DNA from: Hordeum vulgare subsp. vulgare
Taxonomy: Eukaryota > Streptophyta > Magnoliopsida > Poales > Poaceae
Direction of reading: 5' to 3'
Length of the DNA stretch: 64,000 bases
Assembly: GCF_904849725.1 (NCBI RefSeq)
Contig: NC_058518.1
Coordinates: forward strand, 392,881,581 to 392,945,580
Part shown: positions 10,295 to 22,690 of the stretch, piece after piece
Layout: the number at the start of each line of letters is the position of its first letter
Position numbering within the stretch: position 1 is the first letter of the stretch
Position numbers and translations under genes: made by a program
The notes under the pieces: model-generated
Seen by the model: the letters and a program-made list of their open reading frames with translations, nothing else
Told to the model about the DNA's origin: nothing
Database searches by the model: none

Positions 10295-10313
10295 CTCCTC
10301 GGCAACGGCGCCA
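10295..10313 (-). promoter_or_regulatory. Primer binding site of element B
   Basis: The minus strand reads TGGCGCCGTTGCCGAGGAG, 10 bases inside the 5' LTR. The same 10-base spacing is seen in D and G. It is the usual gypsy PBS for a tRNA primer in this group. Confidence 0.8.
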
Positions 10314-10323
10314 GAAAAAGCCT

Positions 10324-11924
10324 TGATAACCCACAAGCGTATGGGATCGCAACAGTTTTCGAGGGTACAGTATTCAACCCAAATTTGTTGGTTCGCCAAG
10401 GGAAGCGAAAGAATATTCTCAAGTGTTAGCAGCTGAGTTTATCAGATTCAACCACACCTGAAAGATTAGTGTCTGCAAGCAAAGTACCAGTAGCAAAGTA
10501 GTATGATAGCAACGGTGCGAGAAACGATCTGTTGACGGCAGACTATTCCTAACTGTTGTATCAATGGCGCCAGTAAGTTGCCCGTGGATGGCAAATATTC
10601 TTCCCCGGCAATGGTGTCGGAAAAGGTCTTGCAACAAGTAACAGCGAAGTAGCAAGGAACAGTTGTAGAAGCAGCACCAAAGTAACAGCAGTAGCAAAAG
10701 TAGCAGCAAAGTGACAGTAGCAACAACAGAGTGGCCCAATCCCTTTTGTAGCAAGGGACAAGCCTAGACAAAGTAACGTAGCGAGGACTAGTAGTAAAAG
10801 ACTCATTGGCAGTGGATCGGTGATGGATGAGTATGAAGGATATGATTCATCATGTAACAGCTATAACATGGAGAGATAAGTAACTAGCTCCCGTTCGTCA
10901 ATCTAATGTAGGCATGTATTCCATATGTAGTTATACATGCTTAGGGAAAAGAACTTGCATGACATCTATTGTCCATCCCTCCCGTGTCAGCGGGGTCCTA
11001 ATGGAAACTACGGGATATTAAGGTTCTCCTTTTAATAAATAACCGGACCAACGCATTAACACACAGTGAATACATGAACTCCTCATACTATGGTCATCTC
11101 CGGGAGTGGTTCCGGCTATTGTCACTCCGGGGTTGCCGGGTCATAACACATAGTAGGTGACTACAACTTGCAAGATAGGATCTAAAACACACATATATTG
11201 GCGAAAACATAATAGGTTCAGATCTTAAATCATGGCACTCGGGCACTAGTGACAAGCATTAAGCATAGCCAAGTAGTAGCAACATCAATCTAGCACATAG
11301 TGGATACTAGGGATCAATCCCCGTCAAGAACTAACTCGATTACATCATAGATCTCATCCAACTCATCACTGTCCAGCAAGCCTACGATGTGATTACTCAC
11401 GAATGATGAAGAGCATCATGGAATTGTCGATGGAGAAAGGTTGATGATGACGATGGCGACGATTTCCCCTCTCCGGAGCCCGAAACGGACTCCAGATCTG
11501 CCCTCGAGATGAAGAATAGGATGTGGCGGCACCTTCGTACCACAAAACGCGATGAAACCTTCTCTCTGATTTTTTTTTCCGGGCGAACGAAAGATATAGA
11601 GCTGAGTTTGGGGGCGGTGGAGCCACGTGGGCCCCACAAGCCCTCACGATGTGGCCAGGGGGGTGGTCGCGGCCTGTGGCCTTGTAGCCCACTGTTCCAC
11701 CTCCTCCGGTGGATCTTTGTGCACGTATTTTTCTTTTATTCCATAAAAAATCTCCGTAAATTTTCAGGACATTCCGAGAACTTTTATTTGTGCACAAAAA
11801 CAATACCATGGCAATTCTGCTGAAAACAGCGTCAGTCCGGGTTAGTTCCATTCAAATCATGCAAATTATAGTCCAAAACAAGGGCAAAAGGGTTCGGAAT
11901 AGTAGATAAGACTGAGACGTATCA
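10324..11924 (-). repeat. 5' LTR of element B
   Basis: Pairs with 2070-3667 with scattered differences. Ends are TGATAACCC and GACGTATCA. A TATA-like TCTATATCTT lies on the minus strand at about 11591-11600. The inner end abuts the PBS region and the outer end abuts TSD gccac. Confidence 0.93.
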
Positions 11925-12951
11925 GCCACCATGTAGCAGCACGAGCCGTGGTCAGCAAGGCTTTCCGAGCTGGTTTCTTCTGGCCGACACCCCGAGAAGA
12001 CGCCCACACACTCGTTCAGCATGGTACGGAATGTCAACTATTTGCGAAACAAAGCCACATGCCCCTAATATCTCTTCTGACAATTCCGTTCACTTGGCCC
12101 TTTGTGGTCTGGGGTCTAGACATGGTCGACCCGATAAAGGGGGGACCAAGAAAAAGAAATACCTCCTAGTTATGGTCGACAAGTTCACCAAATGGGTCGA
12201 AGCAAAGCCTGGTAGCTCCGCAAAAGTCGGGCATGTCATCGACTCCATATCCGGCATCTTGCACCGTTATGGTGTCTCGCACCACATAGTAATGGACAAC
12301 GGATCCAATTTCACCGCCCAGGAGGTAAAAGATTGGTGAGCCAATTTGGGCATCAAGCTCGATTGTGAGTCAGTATAGCACCCACACACCAATGGACAAG
12401 TAGAACGAGCCACTTGGCTCATTATTAGTGGTATCAAACCACGGCTGGTCTGCTATATTATAGAGTGCGACTACCAATGGGCGGAGGAGCTCGACTCTGT
12501 ACTATGGGGCTTGCGTACCACCCCTAATCGTTCTACAGGGTACACACCATTTTTTATGGTGTACGGGGCTGAAGTTGTCCTCCCCTGCTATATTATCCAT
12601 GACGCACCTCGTGTGCACATGTACGAGGAAAAAGAGGCCGAGCTAGATCCATAAGATGACTTAGACGCACTCGAAGGCGAGCCCCACATAACTTGGGCCC
12701 GATCTGCCTTTTATCAACAGCAAGCTCGGCGCTATCAGAGCAGAGAAGTTGGGGCAAAAGCATACAACGTGGGTGAACTCGTCCTACGCCTCCCAGAAAA
12801 GCAAAAGCAATAACTTCACACAAAGTGGGAAGGCCCTTTTATAATTTACGAAGTCTTAACTGGAGGAGATTATCGCGTGCGCAATCCAGAGGACAACCGC
12901 CTCGAGCCGAACTCATGGAATGCAGCCCGTCTTCGACGTTTCTACGGCTAG
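11925..12951 (+). pseudogene. Element A integrase, zinc-binding, core and C-terminal domains (decayed)
   Basis: It continues exactly where 2069 stops: removing B and one TSD copy brings the codons back into register. SKAFRAGFFWP is the integrase linker after the zinc finger. The core shows MVDKFTKWVEAKP (first Asp), VMDNGSNFTAQ (second Asp) and HTNGQVERAT (Glu). Stops occur at about 12338 and just before the Glu motif, with further stops after 12640. The C-terminal GDYRVRNPEDNRLEPNSWNA and a stop at 12949-12951 mark the natural end of pol. Confidence 0.85.
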
Positions 12952-13343
12952 ACCGACATCATTACCTTCTTTATATAATTATGTTTGTTCTCTTTGCAAA
13001 ATTTTGTTGTTTTCTTTTGTAGGATTAATTACACTGTCCCAGGATGTGTTCGGCTTAACCTAACTCCTTCGAGCATTTATCAAAACATTCGCGCTAAATG
13101 GAATGATCAAATAGCACGTGGGGCTTCATAAAGAAGCAGTTCAATGTATTCGTCACACCTACATGTTTATATATATACACCTCGCCTCAACTTCAATTCA
13201 TGCCACTATATGCATTAATTGGACTTAAGATCCTTGGAATGCTGGGTTGCCTCGCTAGTGTGCTTACCCTCTACGTCCCGATTTGTTTGGCTGGAGGGTA
13301 AAGGAAGCACCTCCGCCTGGAGCCCTTGCGAAGGAGTTTGGTT
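12952..13343. other. Element A post-pol region
   Basis: AT-rich sequence after the pol stop. I see no gene on the + strand. On the minus strand, coding-like sequence of the antisense gene may continue past its TGA at 13344-13346, but I cannot fix exon limits. Confidence 0.5.
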
Positions 13344-13455
13344 TCACCATAATACTCGGATCATACCCCACATAGCCTTTCGAGCCCGCTCATGCACGAT
13401 GGACAGTTCCCTTAGCGAATCCTCTCCGACGAACCCAATTTCTTCCTCGGGACGC
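13344..13455 (-). pseudogene. Element A antisense gene, main part of exon 3
   Basis: The minus strand encodes EEEIGFVGEDSLRELSIVHE followed by ARKAMWGMIRVLW and then a TGA. It joins 29154-29171 once element D and one gacgc TSD copy are removed, and the frame then continues from the two upstream exons. See the entry at 29154-29690. Confidence 0.65.
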
Positions 13456-15074
13456 TGATGTCAGCTGTGCTTCCCTTGCAACGGCGCCAAGAATAGTCGT
13501 GTCGACGGCACCAGGAATCCTTCTGCTGCGGCTACGCCTTAAGGGACTTCCTAGGCAAGTATGCAAAGGATTTCCCCCATGACCTTGGAGCCTTGCGTTG
13601 GTGTTCCCTCGAAGCGGAAAGGGTGATGTAGCATAGCGGTGGTAAGTATTTCCCTCAGTTTGAGAACCAAGGTATCAATCCAGTGGAGGAGTATCACAAG
13701 ATCCTGCAGAAACACAAAAGCTTGCTCCCAACGCTATGAAGGGGTTCTCAATCCCTTATAGATTGTTCGCCAAGTGAGAACTGAAAGCAACAAAGTAACA
13801 AAGCAAAGTAAAAGCGGAGGTGTAAACATTGGATGTGAATAGACTCGGGGGCTGTAGTGTTTACTAGTGGCTTCTCTCATGAAAGCAAGTAGACGGTGGG
13901 TGAAGAAATTACTGTCGAGCAATTGATAGAACCGCGCAAAGTCGTGACGATATCTATGGCAATGATTATATCTATAGGCATCACATCCAAAACAAGTAGA
14001 CCGATACTTTCTGCATCTACTACTATTACTCCACACGTCGACCGCTATCCAGCATGCATCTAGTGTATTAAGTCCAAAAGAACAGAGTAACGCCTTAAGC
14101 AAGATGACATGATGTAGATGGACAATCTCATATCAACGACAGAGCCCATCTTGTTACCCTTGATGGCAACTACTTAATGTGTGCCTTGCTGCCCCTACTG
14201 TCACTCGGAAAGGTCGCCACATGGTAGAACCCAAAACCAAGCACTTCTCCCATTGCAAGAATCATAGATCTAGTTGGCCAAACAAAACCCATGACTAGGA
14301 GAGACTTACAAGGATATCAAATCATGCATATAAGAAATCAGCAAAGACTCAAATATATATCGTAGATAATCTGATCACAAATCCACAATTCATCGGATCT
14401 CAACAAACACACCGCCAAAGAAGTTTACATCGGATAGATCTCCATGAAGATCACGGAGAACTTTGTATTGAAGATCCAAGAGAGAGAAGAAGCCATCTAG
14501 CTACTAACTATGGACCCATAGGTCTAAAGTGAACTACTCACGAGTCATTGGAGGAGCGATGATGATGATGAAGAAGCCCTCCAACTCCAAAGTCCCCTCC
14601 GGCAGGGTGCCGCGAAGGGTCTCCAGATGAGATCTCGCGGAAACGGAAGCTTGCGGTAGTGGAAAATTATTTTCGAGGCTCCCCTGATTTTTTGTTGTAT
14701 TTTAGGGAATATATAGGCCAAGGATCTAGGTCAGTGGGCGGCCAGAGAGGCCACAAGCCCTGACACCGCCGCCTCCCCTTGGTGGCGGAGTGGGAGCTTG
14801 TGAGCTCCCTGGAGCCCACCTGCCTTGGCCCAGAGGCCCCTTGATCTTCTTCCGTTTGGGAAAAAATCATTTCGGGGATTTTATTCCGGTTGGACTCCGT
14901 TCCGAAATCAGATCTGAAAAGAGCCAAAAACACAGAAAAAACTGGAACTGGCACTTGGCACTGAATTAATAAGTTAGTCCCAAAAAAAGATAAAAAGGGT
15001 ACATAAAACATCCAAAGATGACAAGATAACAGCGTGAAACCATCAAAAATTGTCGATACGTTTGAGACGTATCA
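13456..15074 (-). repeat. 3' LTR of element D
   Basis: 1619 bases, matching 27533-29153. Its left end includes two PBS-like motifs (about 13475-13492 and 13504-13519) that in a normal element would lie outside the LTR. A TATA-like site on the minus strand lies at about 14709-14717. Confidence 0.92.
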
Positions 15075-15089
15075 AGCATCCCCAAGCTT
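15075..15089 (-). promoter_or_regulatory. Polypurine tract of element D
   Basis: The minus strand reads AAGCTTGGGGATGCT directly before the 3' LTR. Confidence 0.78.
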
Positions 15090-17002
15090 AACTCCTGCTC
15101 GTCCTCGAGTAGGGAAGTGATAAAGAATGAATTTTTGATGCTTTCATGCTACCTAGCATAGATGTCCTTTGTAACTCCTCTTATGTGACGTGAATGTTCA
15201 GATCCATTAGATTCAAAACAATAGTTTGCTATTGACGTGGAAACAATAATAATTCAAGCAAACTAGCAAGGTAATCATGAACTTTCAAATTAACAAGGCC
15301 AAAAGAAAGTTATCCCTACAAAATCATATAGTCTGGCTATGCTCTATCATCATTGCACAACGAATTTAAATCATGCACAACCCCGGTATTGGCCAAGTAA
15401 TTGTTTCACACCTTTACTTTTTCAAACCTTTTCAACTCTCACGCAATACATGAGCGTGAGCCATGGTTATAGCACTATAGATGGTGTGGAGTATGGTGGA
15501 TGTTGCAAGACAAAAAAGGAGAAGATAGTCACATTAACTAGGCATATCAATGAGCTGTGGAGATGTTCATCAATAGATATCAATGTGAATGAGTAGGAAT
15601 TGACATACAAATGATGCACTAGAGCTAAGAGTATGTGGAAGCTCTTAAAGAAAACTAGTGGGTGTGCATCCAACTTGCTTGCTCACGAAGACCTAAGGCA
15701 ATTTTGAGGAAGCCTATCATTGGAATATACAAGCCAAGTTACATAATGAAGATTTTCCCACTAGCTATATGGTGGTGACAAAACGAGAGACTCTCAATCA
15801 TGAAGATCATGGTGCTTAATATGCACAAGTGTGGAAAAAGTGGTAGCATTGTCCCTTCTCTCTTTTTCTCTCATTTTCTTTATTTTTTGGTGGGCTCTTT
15901 GGCCTCTTTTTTATTTTATTTTTTTATTTTGGTGGGCTTCTTTGGCCTCTTTTATTTCCTCACATGGGACAATGCTCCATTAATGATGATCATCACACTT
16001 TCAACTCAAAACATAGAGCAACTATGACTCTATATGGAATGCCCTCGGTAGTGTACCGTGACAATGATCTAGCATGGCATAGACGTCAATGGAAACATCA
16101 TGCTATCTATCTTACGGTCGTGCAATGGAAATGTAGACATGGTGGCACATGTCATGGTGGTAGTTGCATGGCAATATATCTCGGAATGACTTGGAAAAAG
16201 CCATAGTTGGTAGGTATGGTGGCTGTTTTGAGGGAGGCTAATGGTGGGTTTTGTGCACCGGCGAAAGTTGCACGGCACTAAGAAGATAGTGATGGTGGCA
16301 CGTGAAAGTGCATCTAAACCATGGACTCAACATTAGTCATGAAGAACTCATATACTTGTTGCACAAGTTTTCTTAGTAATCGAAACAAAGCATTCAACGC
16401 ATACTCCTAGAGGATGGGTTGGTAGGTATAAACAATCGCGTGATCCCGACCGCCATGCAAAGGATGACAATCAATATACTAATCATGCTCAGATTTCATC
16501 ACATAGCGGTTCACCATACGTGCATGCTACAGGAATCACTAAGTTCAACACAAGTATTTCTAGATCCACAACACCTTACTAGCATGACTTCAATATTACC
16601 ATAACCGCAACTCAAAACTAATTGAGATGAATCAAACTTCTCTAACTATTCAATGCACATGAAGGTGGAAGTTTTCGTATCCCTTTGGATAACTAACCCT
16701 TTTGAGACTACTTTCAAAGCATAGATCAACTACCAAACCACGCACCGCTGTGCTCTAAAAGATATAAGTGAAGAACATAGAGCAAAAGTATCTAGCTCAA
16801 AAGATATAAGTGAAGCACATGTGAGCTGAATTGTCTACCAAAAGATATAAGTGAAGCTCGACAAAATCATGGTGACTGCATGTCTCTCTCTCTAGGTGTG
16901 CATCACGGATGATTGTGACACAACAAAAATAAAAGACTCCTACGATTCAAGACGCTCCAAGCAAAAACACATAACATGTGGTGAATAAAAATATAGCCCC
17001 AA
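15090..17002. other. Element D 3' noncoding region
   Basis: No gene is supported on either strand. It is collinear with element G (45574-47490), including a T-rich stretch near 15870-15960 and a set of three spaced repeats at 16757-16856. Confidence 0.7.
16757..16856. repeat. Three 17-bp repeats at about 42-bp spacing (element D)
   Basis: AAAAGATATAAGTGAAG occurs at 16757, 16799 and 16840. Element G keeps the same three copies at 47244, 47286 and 47328 (the last with one change). Conserved spacing in two copies suggests an old element feature. Confidence 0.8.
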
Positions 17003-17138
17003 GTAACGTTACCGATGGATTGAAGACGAGAGAGGGGATGCCTTCCCGGGGCATCCCCAAGCTTAGGCTTTTACGGAATCCTTGAATCTCTTGGGGTGCC
17101 TTGGCCATCCCCGAGCTTGAGCTCTTGCCACTCTTTAT
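17003..17138. repeat. 136-bp host segment duplicated around element E, left copy
   Basis: Begins GTAACGTTACCGATGG and ends CACTCTTTAT at the edge of E. The copy at 25770-25905 differs at one base (GGCC versus GGGC near the middle of the TTGG..CATCC block). Element G, which has no insertion here, has this segment once. Confidence 0.93.
17037..17064 (-). promoter_or_regulatory. Second PPT-like motif with adjoining hairpin (element D)
   Basis: GCATCCCCAAGCTT at 17051-17064 repeats the PPT motif of 15075. The preceding GGGGATGCC and the GGCATCCCC that starts the motif form a 9-bp inverted repeat around a 7-base loop. A second, weaker hairpin (GGGGTGCC with a GCCATCCCC-like arm) lies about 50 bases on. 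The set recurs in G and in the duplicate at 25770. Confidence 0.6.
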
Positions 17139-18963
17139 TGTTGGGGAACGCCGCATGGGAAACAAAAAATTTCCTACGCGCACGAAGACCTATCATGGTG
17201 ATGTCCATCTACGAGAGGGGATGAGTGATCTACGTACCCTTGTAGACCGTACAGCAGAAGCGTTAGAGAACACGGTTGATGTAGTGGAACGTCCTCACGT
17301 CCCTCGATCCGCCCCGCGAACAATCCCGCGATCAGTCCCACGATCTAGTACCGAACGGACGGCACCTCCGCGTTCAGCACACGTACAGCTCGACGATGAT
17401 CTCGGCCTTCTGGATCAAGCAAGAGAGACGGAGAGGTAGAAGAGTTCTCCGGCAGCGTGACAGCGCTCCGGAGGTTGGTGATAACCTTGTCTCAGCAGGG
17501 CTCCGCCCGAGCTCCGCAGAAACGCGATCTAGAGGAAAAACCGTGGAGGTATGTGGTCGGGCTGCCGTGGAAAAGTCGTCTCAAATCAGCCCTAAAACCT
17601 CTGTATATATAGGTGGGAGGGAGGGGGCCTTGCCTTGGGGCTCAAGGAGCCCCAAGGGGGTTGGCCGAGTCCAAGGGGGAGGACTCTCCCCCCCCCCCCA
17701 AACCGAGTTGGACTAGGTTTGGTGGGAGGGAGTCCCCCTTCCTTCCCACCTCCTCCTTTTTCTTTCTTCCTCTCTTGATTTTCTTCTCCTTGGCGCATAG
17801 GGCACTTGTGGGCTGTCCCACCAGCCCACTAAGGGCTGGTGTGTCTCCCCCAAGGCCTATGGGCTTCCCCGGGGTGGGTTGCCCCCCCCCCCGGTGAACT
17901 CCCGGAACCCATTCGTCATTCCCGGTACATTCCCGGTAACTCCGAAAACCTTCCGGTAATCAAATGAGGTCATCCTATATAGAAATCTTCGTTTCCGGAC
18001 CATTCTGGAAACCCTCGTGACTTTCGTGATCTCATCCGGGACTCCGAACAACATTTGGTAACCAACCATATAACTCAAATACGCATAAAACAACGTCGAA
18101 CCTTAAGTGTGCAAACCCTGCGGGTTCGAGAACTATGTAGACATGACCCGAGAGACTCCTCGGTCAATATCCAATAGCGGGACCTGGATGCCCATATTGG
18201 ATCCTACATATTCTACGAAGATCTTATCGTTTGAACCTCAGTGTCAAGGATTCATATAATCCCGTATGTCATTCCCTTTGTCCTTCGGTATGTTACTTGC
18301 CCGAGATTCGATCGTCAGTATCCGCATACCTATTTCAATCTCGTTTACCGGCAAGTCTCTTTATTCGTTCCGTAATACAAGATCCCATAACTTACACTAA
18401 GTCACATTGCTTGCAAGGCTTGTGTGTGATGTTGTATTACCGAGTGGGCCCCGAGATACCTCTCCGTCACACGGAGTGACAAATCCCAGTCTTGATCCAT
18501 ACTAACTCAACTAACACCTTCGGAGATACCTGTAGAGCATCTTTATAGTCACCCAGTTACGTTGCGACGTTTGATACACACAAAGCATTCCTCCGATGTC
18601 AGTGAGTTATATGATCTCATGGTCATAGGAATAAATACTTGACACGCAGAAAACAGTAGCAACAAAATGACACGATCAACATGCTACGTCTATTAGTTTG
18701 GGTCTAGTCCATCACATGATTCTCCTAATGATGTGATCCCGTTATCAAGTGACAACACTTGCCTATGGCCAAGAAACCTTGACCATCTTTGATCAACGAG
18801 CTAGTCAACTAGAGGCTTACTAGGGACCGTGTTTTGTCTATGTATCCACACAAGTATTGTGTTTCCAATCAATACAATTATAGCATGGATAATAAACGAT
18901 TATCATGAACTAAGAAATACAATAATAACTAATTTATTATTGCTCTAGGGCATATTTCCAACA
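17139..18963 (-). repeat. 3' LTR of element E
   Basis: 1825 bases, TGTTGGGGAACG to TTTCCAACA on the + strand. By eye it is almost identical to 23941-25768. Poly-C runs near 17690 and 17881 vary in length between copies. TATA box on the minus strand: CTATATATAC at 17603-17612. Confidence 0.92.
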
Positions 18964-21900
18964 GTCTCCCACTTGCACTAGAGTCAATAATCTAGTTCAC
19001 ATCACCATGTGATTCCAACGAATCCAACACCCATATAGTTATGGGGTCTGATCACGTCTTGCTCGTGAGAGAGGTTTTAGTCAACGGTTCTGAAACTTTC
19101 AGATCCGTGCGTTCTTTACAAATATTTATGTCATCTTATAGATGCTGCTACTACGTGCTATTCGGAAATGCTCCAAATATCTACTCTACTATACGAATCC
19201 GTTTCACTACTCATAGTTATTCAGATTAGTGTCAAAGCTTGCATCGACGTAACCCTTTACGACGAACTATTTAACCACCTCCATAATTGAGAAAAATTCC
19301 TTAGTCCATTAGTTACTAAGGATAAATTTTGACCGCTGCTAGTGATTCAATCATGGATCACTCTGTGTACCTCTCAACATACTTTGAGTCAAGGCATACA
19401 TCAGGTGCGGTACACAGCATGGCATACTTTAGATTCTACGGCTAAGGCATAGAAGACGACCCTCGTCTATTCTCTTTATTCTGCCGTGGTCCGGTTTTGA
19501 GTCTTACTCAAATTCACACCTCACAACGCAACCAAGAACTCCTTCTTTGCTGATCTATTTTGAACTCCTTCAAAAACTTGTCAAGGCATGCATCTTGTTG
19601 AAACTTCCATTAAGCGCTTTCGATCTATCTCCATAGATCTTTGATGCTCAACGTTCAAGTAGCTCAATCCAGGTATTCCTTTGAAAACTCCTTTCAAACA
19701 ACCTTGTATGTTTTACAGAAATTCTACATTATTTCTGATCCACAATATGTCAACCACATATAATTATCAGAAATTCTATAGTGCTCCCACTCACTTCTTT
19801 GGAAATACAAGTTTCTCATAAACCTTGTACAAACCCAATATCTTTGATCATCTCATCAAAGTGTATATTCCAACTCTGAGATGCTTGCACCAGTCCATTA
19901 AAGGATCACTGGAGCTTGCATACTTGCTAGTATCTTTAGGATCGACAAAACCTTCTGGTTGTATCACATACAATGTTTGCTCAAGGAAACCGTCGAGAAA
20001 ACAATGTTTTGACATCCTACGTGCAATATTTCATAAATAATGCATCAACAACTAACATAATTCTAACAGACATTTAGCATCGCTACGAGTGAGAAAGTCT
20101 CATCATAGTCAACTGTTTGATCTTGTCGAAAACATCTTTGCGACAAGTCGAGTTTTTCTTAATAGTGACTTATCACCATCATCGTCTGTCTTCTTTTAAA
20201 GATCCATCTTTACTCAATAGTCTTATGACCATCAAGTAGTTCTTTCAAAGTCTACACTTTGTTTTCATACATGGATCCTCTCTCGGATTTCATGGCTTCC
20301 AGCCATTTGTCGGAATCTGGGCCCACCATCGCTTTCTCCATAACTCGTAGGTTCACTGTTGCTCAACAACATGACCTCCAAGACAGGGTTACCGTACCAC
20401 TCTGTAGTAGTATGCGACCTTGTCAACCTACGAGGCTTGTAGTAACTTGATCCGATGCTTGATGATCACCATCATCAGCTTCCACTTCAATTGGTGTAGG
20501 CGCCACAGGAACAACTTCCTGCGCCCTGCTACACACTGGTTGAAGTGATGGTTCAATAACCTCATCAAGTTCTACTACCCTCCCACTCAATTCATTCGAG
20601 AGAAACCTTTCCTCGAGAAAGGATCCGTTTCTAGAAACAAACACTTTGCTTTCGGATCTGAGATAGGAGATGTACCCAACTGTTTTGGATATCCTATGAA
20701 GATGCATTTATCCGCTTTGGGTTCGAGCTTATCAGACTGAAACTTTTTCACATAAGTGTCGAAGCCCCAAACTTTCATGAAACGACAGTTTAGATTTCTC
20801 TAAACCTCAGTCTATATTGTGTCATCTCAACGGAAATACGCGGTGCCCTATTTAAAGTGAGTGCGGTTGTCTCTAATGCATAACCCATAAACGATAGTGG
20901 TAATTCGATAAGAGACATCATAGTATGCACCATACCAAATAGTGCGTGGCTATGACGTTCAGACACATCATCACACTATGATGTTCCAGGTGGCATGAAC
21001 TGCGAAACAATTTCCACATTGTCTTAACTGCGTACCAAAACTTGTAACTCAGATATTCATTTTCATGATCATATCGTCGACAGTTTATCCTCTTGTTACG
21101 ACGAACTTCACTCTGAAACGGAATTGAACTTTTCAACATTTCAGACTTGTGATTCATTAAGTAAATACTCCTGTATCTACTCAAATCGTCAGTGAAGTAA
21201 GAACATAATGATATCCACTACGTGCCTCAGCACCCATTGGACTGCATACATCAAAATGTATCACTTCCAACAAGTTACTATCTTATTTCATCTCAATGAA
21301 AACAAGGCCTTGCTCATGTGGTATGATTTGCATGTCACTAGTGATTCGAAATCAGGTGAGTACAAAGATCCATCAGCATGGAGCCTCTTCAGGCAATTTA
21401 TACTAACATGACTCAAGCGGCAGTGCCACAAGCAAGTGGTACTATCATCATTAACTCATATGTTTTGGCACCAATATCATGAACATGTGTAACACTACGA
21501 TCGAGATTCAATAAACCATTGAAGGTGAATATTCAAGAAAATAGAGTAACCATTATTCTCCTTAAATGAATAATCGTATTGCAATAAACACGATCCAATC
21601 ATGTTCATGCTTAACGCAAGCACCAAATAACAATTATTTAGGTTTAACACCAATCCCGATGGTAGAGGGAGCGTGCAACGTTTGATCATATCAACCTTGG
21701 AAACACTTCCAACACGTATCGTCACCTCGCCTTTAGCTAGTCTCCGTTTATGCCGTAGCTTTCATTTCGTGTTACTAATCACTTAGCAACCGAACCGGTA
21801 TCCAATACCCTCATGCTACTAGGAGTACTAGTAAAGTACACATCAACATCATGTATATCAAATACACTTCTTTCGACTTTTGCCAGCCTTCTTATCTACC

Positions 21901-22690
21901 AAGTATCTAGAGTTGCTCTGCCTCAGTGACTGTTCCCCTCATTACAGAAGCACTTAGTCTCGGGTTCGGGTTTAATCTTGGGTCTCTTCATTAGTGCAGC
22001 AACTGTTTTGCCGTTTCACGAAGTATCCCTTCTAGCCCTTGCCTTTCTTGAAACTTAGTGGTTTTACAAACCATCAACTATTGACGCTCCTTCTTGATTT
22101 CTACTTTCGCAGTGTCAAACATCGCAAATCGCTCAAGGATCATTGTATCTATCCTTGATATGTTATAGTTCATCACGAAGCTCTCACAGCTTGGTGGCAG
22201 TGACTTTGGAGAACCATCACTATCTCATCTGGAAGATTAACTCCCACTTGATTCAAGTGATTGTCGTACTCAGACAATCTGAGCACACGCTCAACGATTG
22301 AGCTTTTCTCCTTTACTTTGTGGACAAAGAATCTTGTTGGAGGTCTCGTACCTCTTAACAAGGGCACAAGCATGAAATCACAATTCATCTCTTTAGAACA
22401 TCACTTATGTTCCGTGACGTTTTACAACGTTTTCGGCGCCTTGCTTCTAAGCCATTAAGTATTTTGCACTGAACTATCGTGTAGTCATCAGAAACGTGTA
22501 TGTCGGATGTTCATAGCATCCACAGACGACGCTCGAGGTGCAGCACACCGAGTGGTGCATTAAGGACATAAGCCTTCTGCGTAGCAACGAGGACAATCCT
22601 CGGTTTTACAGACTCAGTCTGCAAAGTTTGCTACTATCAATTTTCAACTAAATTTTCTCTAGGAACATATAAAAAAACAGTAGAGCTATA
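18964..22690 (-). pseudogene. Element E gag-pol remnant
   Basis: Short minus-strand pieces are recognisable against element I. Examples are EKSSIVERVLRLSEYDNHL (gag, 22173-22388), VWGFDTYVKKFQSDKLEPKA (end of integrase, 20587-20778), LRSESKVFVSRNGSFLEERF (20423-20707) and a pre-integrase piece at 20918-21184. Frames change between pieces. RT motifs are not readable, and about 200 bases of the RNase H region (around 19150-19230) are missing. The gag zinc knuckle near 21940 has lost its spacing. No functional protein is possible. Confidence 0.8.

Larger units (their letters stand above)
2070..11924 (-). mobile_element. Element B: non-autonomous Ty3/gypsy element (gag-PR plus extra ORF)
   Basis: A complete insertion on the minus strand. 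It has two LTRs of about 1.6 kb, flanking TSDs ggcac (2065-2069) and gccac (11925-11929) with one mismatch, a PBS inside the right LTR and a PPT inside the left LTR. Element order on the minus strand: 5' LTR, PBS, gag, protease, stop, spacer with promoter-like segment and predicted intron, extra ORF, second PPT motif, about 1.9 kb noncoding, PPT, 3' LTR. No RT, RNase H or integrase is present and there is no deletion scar where they would be. Element C has the same layout, so this is a family architecture and not one broken copy. Likely Athila-lineage Triticeae family (Sabrina/WHAM type); exact name not assignable by eye. Confidence 0.9.

Noticed and set aside
13219..13458. 79-codon + strand ORF in the post-pol region of A
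   Set aside because: The minus strand of the same DNA carries the better supported antisense exon.
16757..16856. Possible CRISPR-like array
   Set aside because: Only three short repeats, in a plant retrotransposon, with no cas genes.
17396..17897. Overlapping ORFs on both strands in copia LTRs (also 24198-24705, 53500-54002, 60689-61104)
   Set aside because: GC- and C-run-rich LTR sequence gives open frames by chance. They repeat wherever the LTR does.
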